Positions 52,773-62,700 of a stretch of DNA of 64,000 nucleotides are shown piece by piece. The stretch is from Chelativorans xinjiangensis. GTDB taxonomy: Bacteria; Pseudomonadota; Alphaproteobacteria; Rhizobiales; Rhizobiaceae. The stretch covers positions 86,564 to 150,563 of the forward strand of contig NZ_WQNH01000006.1 of the NCBI RefSeq assembly GCF_009812055.1, given 5' to 3'. The notes beneath the pieces were generated by a model that saw nothing but the letters and a program-made list of their open reading frames with translations, did not search any database and had not been told where the DNA came from. How positions within the stretch are numbered: position 1 is the first letter of the stretch; every line of letters starts with the position of its first letter. The position numbers and the translations under genes were made by a program.

Positions 52773-53839
52773 GCCGCCGCCCCGCCGCCTTCCGCCTCGA
52801 ACCGTCCGAGACGCCGAAAAAGCCTGAGCCTCGGGAGAGCGGGCGTGGGCCGCGCGCGATGAAGGTGGACGAAGCGGTCACCGTCACGCCGGCGGAGATC
52901 GACATCTTCGAGGCGCTGGAGCCGGCCGCCGCCCCGCCGCCGCCGGCCACGGGCACAAGGCGGGGCTCGCGGCTCGGCAAGATCTTCTTCGCCGCCTTCG
53001 GCCTCCTCGTATCGCTGGCAGTAGGTCTGTGGACAGACCGGCTCATCCGCGACCTCTTTTCGCGCGCCGACTGGCTCGGCTGGCTGGCCGTGGCGCTTGC
53101 CGCAATCGCCGCGCTCGCCCTTGTCGCCATCCTTATCCGCGAGTTCATCGCCCTTGCCCGCCTCGCCTCCGTGGACAGGATGCGCCGCCGTGCCGAGAAA
53201 GCGTATGAAGGCGACGACGCACGCGCTGCCCGCGCGGTGGTGTCCGACCTCACCGCGCTTCTGGCCGGCCACCCGGAGACGGCGGCGGGACGGCAGGCGC
53301 TCAAAGGCCTGGAAGGCGACATCATCGATGGGCGCGATCTCCTGCACATCGCCGAGAAGGAGCTGCTCGCTCCCCTCGATGCCCGCGCCCAAAAGCTGGT
53401 GCTGGACGCCGCCAAGCGTGTCTCCGTGGTGACGGCCGTCAGCCCGCGGGCTCTGCTCGATGTCGGATACGTGCTCTTCGAGGCCGGGCGTCTTCTCCGA
53501 CGCCTGTCGGAGCTCTACTGCGGCCGGCCGGGTTTCCTGGGCTTCCTGCGGCTGTCGCGCAGCGTCGTCGCCCATCTTGCCGTTACCGGCTCAATGGCCG
53601 TGGGCGAGACGTTCGTGCAGCAGATCGTCGGCCATGGCATCGCCGCGCGGCTGTCGGCGAAGCTCGGCGAAGGCGTTGTCAACGGCATGCTGACGGCGCG
53701 GGTAGGCATCGCGGCGATGTCGGCCATCCGCCCCCTCGCCTTCCACGCGGTCCAGCGCCCCGGCATGGGAGATTTCCTGAAGGCCGTGACGCAATTCGCC
53801 TCAAAGGCGCAGGGAACACCTGCGGACAAGCCTAAATGA
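52769..53839 (+). CDS. YcjF/DUF697-family inner-membrane protein (TIGR01620)
   Basis: The protein has 356 residues with a disordered basic, Pro-rich N-terminus and two membrane helices (IFFAAFGLLVSLAVGLWTDRLI; WLAVALAAIAALALVAILI, ~residues 72-130). A cytoplasmic helical domain ends in the DUF697 region (VGETFVQQIVGHGIAARLSAKLGEGVVNGMLTARVG). The start overlaps the YcjX stop by four bases, so the pair is translated together and likely interacts: the GTPase with its membrane partner. Confidence 0.85.
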   Translation: MSRRPAAFRLEPSETPKKPEPRESGRGPRAMKVDEAVTVTPAEIDIFEALEPAAAPPPPATGTRRGSRLGKIFFAAFGLLVSLAVGLWTDRLIRDLFSRADWLGWLAVALAAIAALALVAILIREFIALARLASVDRMRRRAEKAYEGDDARAARAVVSDLTALLAGHPETAAGRQALKGLEGDIIDGRDLLHIAEKELLAPLDARAQKLVLDAAKRVSVVTAVSPRALLDVGYVLFEAGRLLRRLSELYCGRPGFLGFLRLSRSVVAHLAVTGSMAVGETFVQQIVGHGIAARLSAKLGEGVVNGMLTARVGIAAMSAIRPLAFHAVQRPGMGDFLKAVTQFASKAQGTPADKPK

Positions 53840-53992
53840 CCGCGTAATAAGACTTGTCTAACCTGGCCGCCTCCTCCACTCTCGGCAAACTGTCATCGGT
53901 CGGCAAGAAGAGCGGCCGGCGGTGACAAAGCGTTAACCAAAACTCTTCATGCTTGCCGTGCCTGTTCTCGCCAGCTGTCCATCCAGGTGCCC

Positions 53993-54535
53993 ATGTCTTC
54001 GACCTTGCGCAATTTCGCCCTTCTGCCTCTTGCCGCGACGCTTGCCACCGGCGTTGCCTTTTCCGCCCATGCCTTCGAACGCGACAAGCGGTTTTTCGAG
54101 CAGGTGGAGGGCAACTGGTCCGGCCCCGGCGAGATCGTCGCCGGCAAGTACAAGGGCACCAAGTTCATCTGCAACTTCGCCGGCACGACGCCGGGCGGAA
54201 AGATCGGCATGGCGCTCGACGGGGGCTGCCGGGTCGGTGTCTTCAACCAGGAAATGTCGGCCAAGGTGGAGCGCTTGGCCTCCGGCTACCGCGGCACATT
54301 CCTCGACGGGGCGGCCGGCAAGGGGCTCGACGTCGTGAGCGGCACGGTGAAGGACGGCCACGCCGTCTTCGCCATTCACCGCAACGAGTTGACCGGCGCC
54401 ATGCGCGCCCAGATATCCGACAAGGATACGATGAACGTCACCATCTCCGTCCATGTCGAGGAGGAGCTGGTGCCTGTCATCGGCATAACGCTCAAGCGCC
54501 TCGATACGAGGACGGTGGGGGCGGTGGCCAACTGA
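53993..54535 (+). CDS. Secreted protein of unknown function
   Basis: ATG 53993, with AGG seven bases upstream, is preferred over GTG 53987. The protein has 180 residues with a signal peptide (FALLPLAATLATGVAFSAHA, cut before FER). The mature part is a beta-rich domain (FFEQVEGNWSGPGEIVAGKYKGTKFICNFAG) with a Cys pair near positions 60 and 81 that may form a disulfide. No family is recognised with confidence; the WSGPGEIVAG start recalls small periplasmic proteins conserved in rhizobia. It is followed directly by a palindromic repeat. Confidence 0.75.
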   Translation: MSSTLRNFALLPLAATLATGVAFSAHAFERDKRFFEQVEGNWSGPGEIVAGKYKGTKFICNFAGTTPGGKIGMALDGGCRVGVFNQEMSAKVERLASGYRGTFLDGAAGKGLDVVSGTVKDGHAVFAIHRNELTGAMRAQISDKDTMNVTISVHVEEELVPVIGITLKRLDTRTVGAVAN

Positions 54536-54578
54536 GCAATTCCAGGAAAGTGGAAACCGGATTTCCGTCCGGAATTGC
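54536..54578. repeat. Rhizobial intergenic hairpin / terminator
   Basis: GCAATTCC (54536-54543) pairs with GGAATTGC (54571-54578), and an inner GGAAA-CCGGA-TTTCC stem sits between them. It starts at the base after a stop codon. The wording resembles a widespread rhizobial intergenic repeat. It probably ends transcription between two convergent genes. Confidence 0.65.
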
Positions 54579-54627
54579 GACAAAACAACGAGTTGGACAA
54601 GTTCATTCAATGAAACGATGAACTGGT

Positions 54628-55143
54628 CTAAGTCTTCCACCAGCTACCATCGGCGCTGACCTGCTCGATACCGGAGATATCCAACCGGTCGAGGTGTTCG
54701 GCGACCCGCCGCCCCTCCACCACCAGGTCGGGCGCAATCTCCGCCAACGGCAAGAGCACGAAGGCGCGCTCCAGCATGCGCGGGTGCGGGACCACCAGCC
54801 CGCCCTCCGACACCCGCTGCCGCCCGTACACCAGGATGTCGATGTCGATCAGGCGCGGGCCCCAGCGCTCGCGGCGCTCGCGTTTCAGGGCGCGCTCGGT
54901 ATCGAGGCACAGTTCGAGGAGCCGGCGGGGCGGCAGGCCGGTACGGATCTCGGCGACGGCGTTCAGGAAATCCGGCTGGTCCTCGATGCCCCAGGGGGGC
55001 GTGCGGTAGAGCGCGGAGACCTTTTCAACATGCACGTCGGCATCGGCATTCAGCGCGCGAAGCGCTGCCGCCATCGCCTTTGCGGGCTCGCCGATATTGC
55101 CGCCGAGACCGAGGAAGGCGCGGGTTTCATTGCGGCCAGTCAA
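54628..55143 (-). CDS. folK: 2-amino-4-hydroxy-6-hydroxymethyldihydropteridine pyrophosphokinase
   Basis: The protein has 171 residues with the HPPK signatures FLGLGGNIGEP, SALYRTPPWGIEDQPDFLN and RWGPRLIDIDIL (metal-binding Asp pair). It transfers pyrophosphate from ATP to the pterin in folate synthesis, before FolP. The start overlaps folB by 17 bases, giving a folP-folB-folK order on the minus strand with a repeat element between folP and folB. Confidence 0.95.
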   Translation of the reverse strand: MTGRNETRAFLGLGGNIGEPAKAMAAALRALNADADVHVEKVSALYRTPPWGIEDQPDFLNAVAEIRTGLPPRRLLELCLDTERALKRERRERWGPRLIDIDILVYGRQRVSEGGLVVPHPRMLERAFVLLPLAEIAPDLVVEGRRVAEHLDRLDISGIEQVSADGSWWKT

Positions 55144-55486
55144 TCGTCACCTCGACATGATCGAGCACGCCGGGAACCGGCGCGTTCGGCTTTCTAATGG
55201 TGATGGAGGCGCGCTCGATCTGCGGAAAGCGCTTGCAAAGCGCCTTGCCGACCTCCAGCGCCAGCGCCTCGATCAGAAAGCGCCGCTTGCCGGTAACGAT
55301 CTTCTCGATAACGGAGAAGGCGACGCCGTAATCGACCGTCTCCTCGATGGAATCTTCTTCCAGCGCCCGGCCGGGCTCCACGGCAAGCTCGGCATCGACG
55401 TAGAAGCGCTGGCCGAGCGTCTCCTCCTCGTCATGCACGCCGTGGCGCGCGAAGAAGGCGCAGTTCTTCATCCGGATGATGTACAT
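55127..55486 (-). CDS. folB: Dihydroneopterin aldolase
   Basis: The protein has 119 residues: N-terminal CAFFARHGVHDEEETLGQRF, mid ETVDYGVAF, and C-terminal ASITIRKPNAPVPGVLDHVEV with the catalytic Lys. It cleaves dihydroneopterin to the hydroxymethyl pterin used by FolK. ATG 55471 is an alternative start. It overlaps folK by 17 bases. Confidence 0.94.
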   Translation of the reverse strand: MYIIRMKNCAFFARHGVHDEEETLGQRFYVDAELAVEPGRALEEDSIEETVDYGVAFSVIEKIVTGKRRFLIEALALEVGKALCKRFPQIERASITIRKPNAPVPGVLDHVEVTIDWPQ

Positions 55487-55516
55487 GGGCGCGATCCTGC
55501 TATTTTCCGGCCGCTC

Positions 55517-55626
55517 GTGGTCTGACCCAAACAGATGGCCCCATCTGTTTGGAAAAGTCAGCCCACAAGCTATTGATCTGGTGGGGCGATGTGTCCTGAC
55601 AGATGGGTACCATCTGTCAGGATCGC
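55517..55626. repeat. Copy A of an inverted ~110-bp intergenic element
   Basis: It contains two tandem hairpins: CCAAACAGATGG-CC-CCATCTGTTTGG and TCCTGACAGATGG-GTA-CCATCTGTCAGGA. The whole sequence recurs in opposite orientation at 58991-59100 with small differences (see copy B). It lies between folB and folP and supplies the folP stop codon at 55617-55619. Confidence 0.85.
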
Positions 55627-56453
55627 GCCATTAGCATAGCATCGGCCATGCGAAGCGCATCCCTGTTCTCGGCGACGTCGTGCACACGGAAGATGGCCGC
55701 GCCCTTGAGGCGCAGAAGCGCACTGGTCGCCGCCGTGCCGACCGCCCGTTCCTCGACGTCGCGGCCGGTGAAATGGCCGATGAAGCGCTTGCGCGACGTT
55801 CCGACGGCGAAAGGAAAGCCCAGGCCCGCCAGTTCGCCGAAGCGCGCCATGATCTCGGCATTCTCTTGCGGATCCTTGGCGAAGCCGAAGCCAGGATCAA
55901 GGACGATCTGCCCGTCCGCCACGCCGGCCTTGCGGGCGATCTCGACGGAGCGGCTCAGGAAAGCGAACTGGTCGGCGATCACGTCGGGCAGCTTCTCCCG
56001 CTCCCGTCCCGTGTGCATCAGCATAAGCCCTGCCCCGGTCTTCGCCGCGACCTCGGCGATGGCGCTCTCCTTGTAGAGGCCCCACACGTCGTTGACGATG
56101 TGCGCGCCCGCATCGATGGCGAGCGCCGCCGTCTCGGCACGGTAGGTGTCGATGGACAGGACGGTGTCCTTCCCCTTGGCCAGCGCCTCGACGACCGGCA
56201 GCACGCGGTCCTGCTCCTCGGCGGCGCCGATGGGTGCGGCGCCGGGCCGGGTCGATTCCCCGCCGATATCGATGATCGCCGCCCCCTCGGCCAGCATGGC
56301 TTGCGCCCGCGCCACCGCGCTTTCGGCGGCCGTATAGCGGCCGCCGTCGGAGAAACTGTCGGGCGTGACGTTGAGCACGCCCATGATGCGCGCCTGCGCC
56401 CCCAATTCGAGGGTGCGCCCATGAGCGATTTTCCAGTGCCGCGTCTCGATCAT
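55617..56453 (-). CDS. folP: Dihydropteroate synthase
   Basis: The protein has 278 residues: GVLNVTPDSFSDGG, IDIGGESTRPGA, VLSIDTYRAETA and FPFAVGTSRKRFIG cover all DHPS core motifs. It condenses para-aminobenzoate with the pterin pyrophosphate, the sulfonamide-sensitive step. Its last codons and stop lie within the repeat element that separates it from folB. The nearest gene upstream is the divergent DUF922 gene. Confidence 0.96.
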   Translation of the reverse strand: MIETRHWKIAHGRTLELGAQARIMGVLNVTPDSFSDGGRYTAAESAVARAQAMLAEGAAIIDIGGESTRPGAAPIGAAEEQDRVLPVVEALAKGKDTVLSIDTYRAETAALAIDAGAHIVNDVWGLYKESAIAEVAAKTGAGLMLMHTGREREKLPDVIADQFAFLSRSVEIARKAGVADGQIVLDPGFGFAKDPQENAEIMARFGELAGLGFPFAVGTSRKRFIGHFTGRDVEERAVGTAATSALLRLKGAAIFRVHDVAENRDALRMADAMLMARS

Positions 56454-56539
56454 CCCTTCAGGTCCCGTCCGCCTGTCCGCACCGTCTTGTGGGATGCCTG
56501 CGGGACAAAATCAATCGGCATTCGCGCGGCCGAACTTTT

Positions 56540-56559
56540 GTGCGTGCGAACGGACGCAC
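56540..56559. repeat. Degenerate copy of the 45.1-kb palindrome core
   Basis: A 20-base near-palindrome differs by one base from the centre of the hairpin at 45143-45162 and is likewise followed by a TCTAG-type end. It lies in the divergent gap between folP and the DUF922 gene (56454-56639). Confidence 0.55.
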
Positions 56560-56639
56560 GGCGTTCTAGAGACGAGCCGCCTGCAGCTTTTCGTTGCACC
56601 GGCCCCGCCATTGCCGCAATGTGTCGCCCGGAGGGCTTC

Positions 56640-57254
56640 ATGCAACGCGTACTCCTCACCGTGTTCCTGCTGGCCGCGACCGTGCCGCCGCTCGGCGCCG
56701 CGACGCTTTCGAAAACCTACAGCTATTTTCCCATTGGCGGCCTGACATTGCCGGAGATCGAGCGGCAGCTGCAGACACAGGGGCCGATGTTGGATAGCAC
56801 CGGGCAAAGGCATCCCGGCGCCACGAATATGAAGTTCACCACGCGCGTCGACTATGCCGAAACCGGCAGATACTGCCGCATCGCCGACGCGCGCGTTTCG
56901 GTGAAAGCCAGCGTCATCCTGCCGAAATGGCGCCAACGCCGCCGCGCGGAAAATGAAGTACGGCTGATCTGGGATACGCTTGCCCGCGACATCAAGCGCC
57001 ACGAGGAAAGCCATCTCAGCATCGCCAAGAATCATGCGCGGCTTCTGGAGGACACTCTGAAGGGCCTGTCGCGGCAGAGGAGTTGCGACGTGCTTGCCAA
57101 AAAGGTGGAAGAGGCGACGGCAGGCGTCCTGGCCGACCACGATGCCGCCCAGCAGCGTTTCGACTATATCGAAAGCATCAATTTCGAAAGCCGCCTCCTG
57201 CGCCTCCTGCGCTATCGGCTGGAGCAGATCGAGGCCGGCCGGCTGGCGCAATAA
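56640..57254 (+). CDS. DUF922 secreted zinc-dependent protease-like protein
   Basis: The protein has 204 residues, starting at ATG 56640 behind GGAGGG. It has a signal peptide (VLLTVFLLAATVPPLGAA), then the DUF922 core with the metal motif RHEESHLSIAKNHA (HExxH type, ~residue 120). It is predicted to be a periplasmic metalloprotease by family, with unknown substrate. It stands alone and diverges from folP. Confidence 0.8.
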   Translation: MQRVLLTVFLLAATVPPLGAATLSKTYSYFPIGGLTLPEIERQLQTQGPMLDSTGQRHPGATNMKFTTRVDYAETGRYCRIADARVSVKASVILPKWRQRRRAENEVRLIWDTLARDIKRHEESHLSIAKNHARLLEDTLKGLSRQRSCDVLAKKVEEATAGVLADHDAAQQRFDYIESINFESRLLRLLRYRLEQIEAGRLAQ

Positions 57255-57301
57255 TGCGCCGCGCTAGCGCAAGATGCGCTTAGGCTGAGTCAACCCACCG
57301 C

Positions 57302-57437
57302 CGTCATCCCGGCCGAACGGAGTGAGGGCCGGGATCCATTCCGTGACATCGACGTTCCGGCCCGCTTCGCCGGAGCTTCAGCGAGGCGAGAATGGGTCCC
57401 GGACAGCCTCCGCTTCGCTCCGGCTTCCGGGATGACG
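57302..57437. repeat. GTCATCCCGG-type palindromic repeat
   Basis: CGTCATCCCGG (57302-57312) and CCGGGATGACG (57427-57437) are complementary ends of an element whose inner parts also match imperfectly (GGATCCATTCC against AGAATGGGTCC). It fills most of the 220-base gap between two convergent genes. Such repeats are common between genes of Rhizobiales and can act as terminators. Confidence 0.75.
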
Positions 57438-57474
57438 CCGCCAGCGTGATCCAACTTCAATGCATCCCGCACTA

Positions 57475-58533
<1,059 letters not shown>

Positions 58534-58554
58534 TCATATAGGATATGAGAACGG

Positions 58555-58875
58555 CTACGCTTGGCGCTCCGGCACCCGCACCACCAGCCCGTCCAGTTCC
58601 TCGCGCACCCTGATCTGGCAGGAGAGGCGCGAGTTGGGCTGCACCTCGTAGGCGAAGTCGAGCATATCCTCTTCCATCGCCTCCGGCTGGCCGACGACGT
58701 CCGTCCATTCCTCGTCCACATAAACGTGACAGGTGGCGCAGGCGCAGGCGCCGCCGCATTCGGCTTCGATGCCGGGAACGCCGTTGCGGATGGCATTTTC
58801 CATCACCGTGGAGCCGTTCTCGGCCTCCACCTCGAAGGTGGCGCCGTCGAAGGCGATGAATGTCAGCTTGGTCAT
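58555..58875 (-). CDS. 2Fe-2S ferredoxin, adrenodoxin/Fdx type
   Basis: The protein has 106 residues. Cluster ligands are in [13 protein letters not shown] (C-x5-C-x2-C) and SCQIRV. The acidic patch EEDMLDFA fits adrenodoxin-type ferredoxins that serve P450s and iron-sulfur assembly. It is likely reduced by the ferredoxin reductase encoded just downstream. It could in principle serve the P450 at the left edge, but that gene is 56 kb away. Confidence 0.93.
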   Translation of the reverse strand: MTKLTFIAFDGATFEVEAENGSTVMENAIRNGVPGIEAECGGACACATCHVYVDEEWTDVVGQPEAMEEDMLDFAYEVQPNSRLSCQIRVREELDGLVVRVPERQA

Positions 58876-58990
58876 TCGGCGATCCTGAAGGGGTTGTGCT
58901 GCATGGACGGCACGGGGAACGATTGCTCACGCCGAGATAATCGCTGCGCGCGGCGTGTCAACCGAGCGAAACGGCGCAGGGGTGCATGCT

Positions 58991-59102
58991 AGTGGGGCGA
59001 TCCTCACAGATGGTACCCATCTGTCAGGGCAAATCGCCCAACAGATAAATGGCTTGTGGGCTGACTTTTCCAAACGTACCATCCGTTTGGGTCAGACCAC
59101 TA
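58991..59102. repeat. Copy B of the inverted ~110-bp intergenic element
   Basis: This is the reverse complement of copy A (55517-55626): both read GTGGTCTGACCCAAAC at one end and GTACCATCTGT-AGGATCGC at the other. In copy B the first hairpin is decayed (CCAAACG-TACCAT-CCGTTTGG). The Hpt gene's stop codon sits at its edge (59100-59102). The pair brackets 3.4 kb from folP to the ferredoxin gene. Confidence 0.85.
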
Positions 59103-59426
59103 CGTCAGCAATTCGGCAGCGAAAGCCTGCATTTCCTCGATCAGGAACGCCAGGCGATCTGCCAGCGCCGCCGAGTGCGGCGCCGCCTCCAGTGCCGCCG
59201 CGCAGTCGGCCAGCGCGAAAGCGCCGACGGCGCGCGCCGAACCGACGAGGCAGTGCGCCAGGCGGTGGCGCGTCTCGGCATCGGCGCTCGCCAGTTCCCC
59301 ACGCACGGAGACAGCCTGGGCGAGGAACAGTTGGAGCACCTCGCGCTGCAGCCCGGCATCGCCCTGGGTCTGGCGGGCCAGATGCGTCCGGTCGATCGGC
59401 GCTGGATGCCGCTGTCGGTCAAGCAT
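59100..59426 (-). CDS. Small orphan Hpt-domain protein
   Basis: I place the start at ATG 59424-59426 (108 residues) behind an ideal AGGAGG; the frame runs to 59510. The helical chain carries the histidine phosphotransfer pattern RLAHCLVGSARAVGAFALADCAAALE, where family members read H-x-L-K-G-S-A; the phosphorylatable His is kept, but the Lys is Val. No kinase or receiver gene is near. It diverges from the giant coiled-coil gene. A phosphorelay link to cell-pole growth is speculative. Confidence 0.7.
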   Translation of the reverse strand: MLDRQRHPAPIDRTHLARQTQGDAGLQREVLQLFLAQAVSVRGELASADAETRHRLAHCLVGSARAVGAFALADCAAALEAAPHSAALADRLAFLIEEMQAFAAELLT

Positions 59427-59559
59427 GCCGTTCCCCCTCCTGGACTGCCCGGCGGGCGGCCCGCTCCCACTATCGAACGCCGGCACGAAGCTAGATGGCC
59501 ACGCGTGCACAAGGTGTTAATGACAGTGGCAGAATGCTTACAATCCCACCAGCCTAGCG

Positions 59560-59575
59560 TTAACCTTATATTTAA
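59560..59575 (+). promoter_or_regulatory. Candidate CtrA-like site upstream of the giant coiled-coil gene
   Basis: TTAA-CCTTATAT-TTAA has two TTAA half-sites eight bases apart; the CtrA consensus is TTAA-N7-TTAA, so spacing is one base long. It is ~140 bases before ATG 59714 in a locally AT-rich stretch. Weak match, reported as a candidate. Confidence 0.2.
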
Positions 59576-59713
59576 ACTTGTAGGCATCTGCCCTAAAACG
59601 TGTTTCCATCACAATTCCGTGCCACTACGATACGGTTGGCGCGATGTGGGGCGCATGCGGGTTACGAGGATCCGGGTTCGGAACGACCCAAAAGAGTACA
59701 GGGTGACGGCGTA

Positions 59714-62700
59714 TGGCGCGGAATACGACAAAGAAGAAAGCGGAGCAGGACAGTTTCGCAAGGGAGCTTGAGGAAGCCCTCGAGCTGGAGACGGATCAGT
59801 TCGAAGCCGCTGCCGGTGATTTTGACCTTGGCGACTTGGACATTGCGGCCTCCATGGAGGACCTGGAGGCGCAGATCTCTCTGGCGGCGGAAGAGCTCGC
59901 CCGTGAAGGACGCGAGGACGATATCGACAATGATGTCGAAGTGGAGAACGCTGCCGATCCCATCCCCTCGGAGGGCGAGCCTGCCATGGCGGCCGACGAG
60001 GCCGAAGAGGCTGCCGCCGCCCAGGCGGAAAATGCTCACCCCACCGATCGCCCCAACGAGCGGCTGCGCCCGGCGGGGCCCGCCCCTTCTTCGGGTCCGG
60101 TGACGTTCGTGCCGGCCAACGACGACCAGCAGCGCGAGCCCGCCCGGATCGCGCACAGGCCCGACCTGCCGGCCCCGCGTACGGTCTATTGGCTTGTCGC
60201 CGCCCTGTCGGTCGCCTGGATCGCCGGCGCCGCCGTTTTCGGCAACGTCCTCTACGGCTCGACGCTTTGGCAGATCCGTTCGCTCGAAGGCCTCTTCACC
60301 TCGCCGCAGGCGATCGGCCTCGCCATCGGTGCGCTCGTGCCGGTGCTCCTGTTCTGGGGTTTCGCGGTGATGGTCCGCCGCGCCCAGGAGATGCGGGCTG
60401 CCGCCCAGCAGATGGCGGATGCCGCCGCGCGCCTGCTTGAGCCGGAGAACCTCGCCCAGGACCGCGTCATGATGGTGGGTCAGGCCGTGCGCCGTGAGGT
60501 GCAGGCCATGGGCGACGGCATCGAACGCACCCTGGCGCGCGCCGTCGAGCTGGAAACCCTGGTGCACACGGAAGTGAACGAATTAGAGCGCGCCTATTCG
60601 GAGAACGAAACGCGCATTCGCCTGCTTGTCGACAGCCTGGGCAGCGAGCGCGAAGGCATTGTCAGCCACGCCGAGCGCGTGCGCGCTTCGATCACCGGCG
60701 CCCACGAAATCCTCAAGGAGGAGCTGGACTCGGCCGGCAAGCAGATTCGCCTCAGCGTCGATGGCGCCTCGCAGCGGCTGACGGATTCGCTTGGTCAGGC
60801 GGGCGACGGTCTGGTCGAGCGTATCAACTCGACGGGCGAATCCATCTACCTGGCGATGGACGAGCGCGCCGATACGCTGTCGCGGCACATCAGCACCTCG
60901 GGCGACAATCTTGCCAGCCTGCTCGACAAGCGGATCGAGGCGCTCGGCACCTCGGCGGAGGGCTTCATCCAGCGCATGGATGCTTCGAGCGGCGCAATCA
61001 GCCACACACTCGACCAGCGCTCCGAAGACCTGGCGCAACGCATCGCCGCCGCGGGCGAAAATCTTTCCGGCCTGCTCGACACGCGGATCGAGGCGCTCAG
61101 CACGTCCGCGGAGGGCTTCATCCAGCGCATGGATGCTTCGAGCACAACGGTCAGCCATGCGCTCGACCAGCGTTCCGAAGAGCTGTCGCATCGCATCGCC
61201 GCGGCGGGCGACAACCTTGCCAGTCTGCTCGACACGCGCAGCGGCGCGCTGGACACGATGTTCAATGACCGCCTGTCCGGCCTGGTCGCGGCGCTTGGTG
61301 AGGCATCCGAGAAGGTCAACACGGAGTTCGATACGCGGCTGAGCCAGCTCGACGGCACCCTGTCGGAGCGTGGCCGCGCGCTTATCAGAGATTTCTCCAC
61401 ACGTGCGGAGGCGCTCGATACGGGCATGCAGAGGCTCGACGCGGCGCTGGAGGCGCGCGCTCGCGCCATCAACGAACAGCTCGTCGAGCGCACGCGCGAG
61501 ATCGCCGATACCTTCGCCCACGGGCGCGAAGACGTCTCCTCGGCCATCGAGGCGGGCAAGTCCGCCATCGACAACGACCTGTCCGGTCTCGTCGCCTCCA
61601 CCTCCATCATGCTGGAAAACAAGGGCGAGGAGTTCGCCCGGCTGGTGGAGGAAGGCCAGTCGCGGCTCAACGCACGGCTGGATGACAGCTTTGGCCGGTT
61701 CGATGCCGTGAAGACGCGCATGGACGAGACCGTCGATCGCCAGATCGAGGCCTTCGCCCAGAGCGAAAACCGGCTGAAGGAGCTGCTCGAGGCCGATCTC
61801 AGGAAGCTCGAGGAGACCCACGGCAGCTTTGCCGCCGCGCTCGAGGCCGACATCGCCAAGATCGGCGAGCGCCGCGAGGAGCTGACGGCCGCCATCCGTG
61901 CCGACATCGACAACGTCAATGCCGCCTTCACTTCGCAGGTGGGCGTCATCGACGAACGCACCAGCACCATGCAAAGGGCGCTGGCCGTCGGCGTCGACAA
62001 TGTCCGCCAGACGCTGGAGAACAGCGCCGTCGTGCTGGCCGGTGCCCTGCGCGAGAAGGTGATGGAGGCCACCTCGACGCTCGGCAGCGAGTCCGCCAAG
62101 GTGCTGGACGACGTCGACCAGCGCATCGCCGGTATCGACAGCCGCATCGCTGCCCGTACGCAGGAAACGGCCGAGACGCTGACAAACCGCGCCGAGGCAC
62201 TGGTGCAGACCTTCGAGGAGGCCGACCACCGCATCGCCGCCCGCACGCAGGAGACCGCCGAGACGCTGGCAAACCGCGCGAACGCGCTGGTGCAGACCTT
62301 CGAGGAGGCCGACCACCGCATCATCGTCCGCACGCAGGAAACGGCCGAGACGCTGGCAAACCGCGCGAACGCGCTGGTGCAGACCTTCGAGGAGACCGAC
62401 CACCGCATCGCCGCCCGCACGCAGGAAACGGCCGAGGCGCTGGCAAACCGCGCGAACGCGCTGGTGCAGACCTTCGAGGAGGCCGATCACCGCATCATCG
62501 CCCGCACGCACCAGACGTCCGCCGAGCTCGATGCACGCGCCACGGCAATCACCGAGCGCCTGGGCGAGATCGAGAACCGGCTGAAGTCGACCGCCGGCTC
62601 GGCAGCCTCCGCTGTCGCCAGCGGCATGCTGGAGGTCGAAAAGCGGCTCGGCGACAGCGTCGGTCGTACGCGGGCCGTGCTTCAGGAAGGCGTCGGCGAC

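Noticed and set aside
51179..53839. 886-residue open frame on the plus strand continuing into the YcjF-like gene
   Set aside because: Its first half is an out-of-frame reading of the YcjX-like gene (Arg/Pro-rich); only the part from 52769 is real.
62143..62490. CRISPR-like regular repeats
   Set aside because: The 87-base units are contiguous, in frame and coding; there are no spacers or cas genes.
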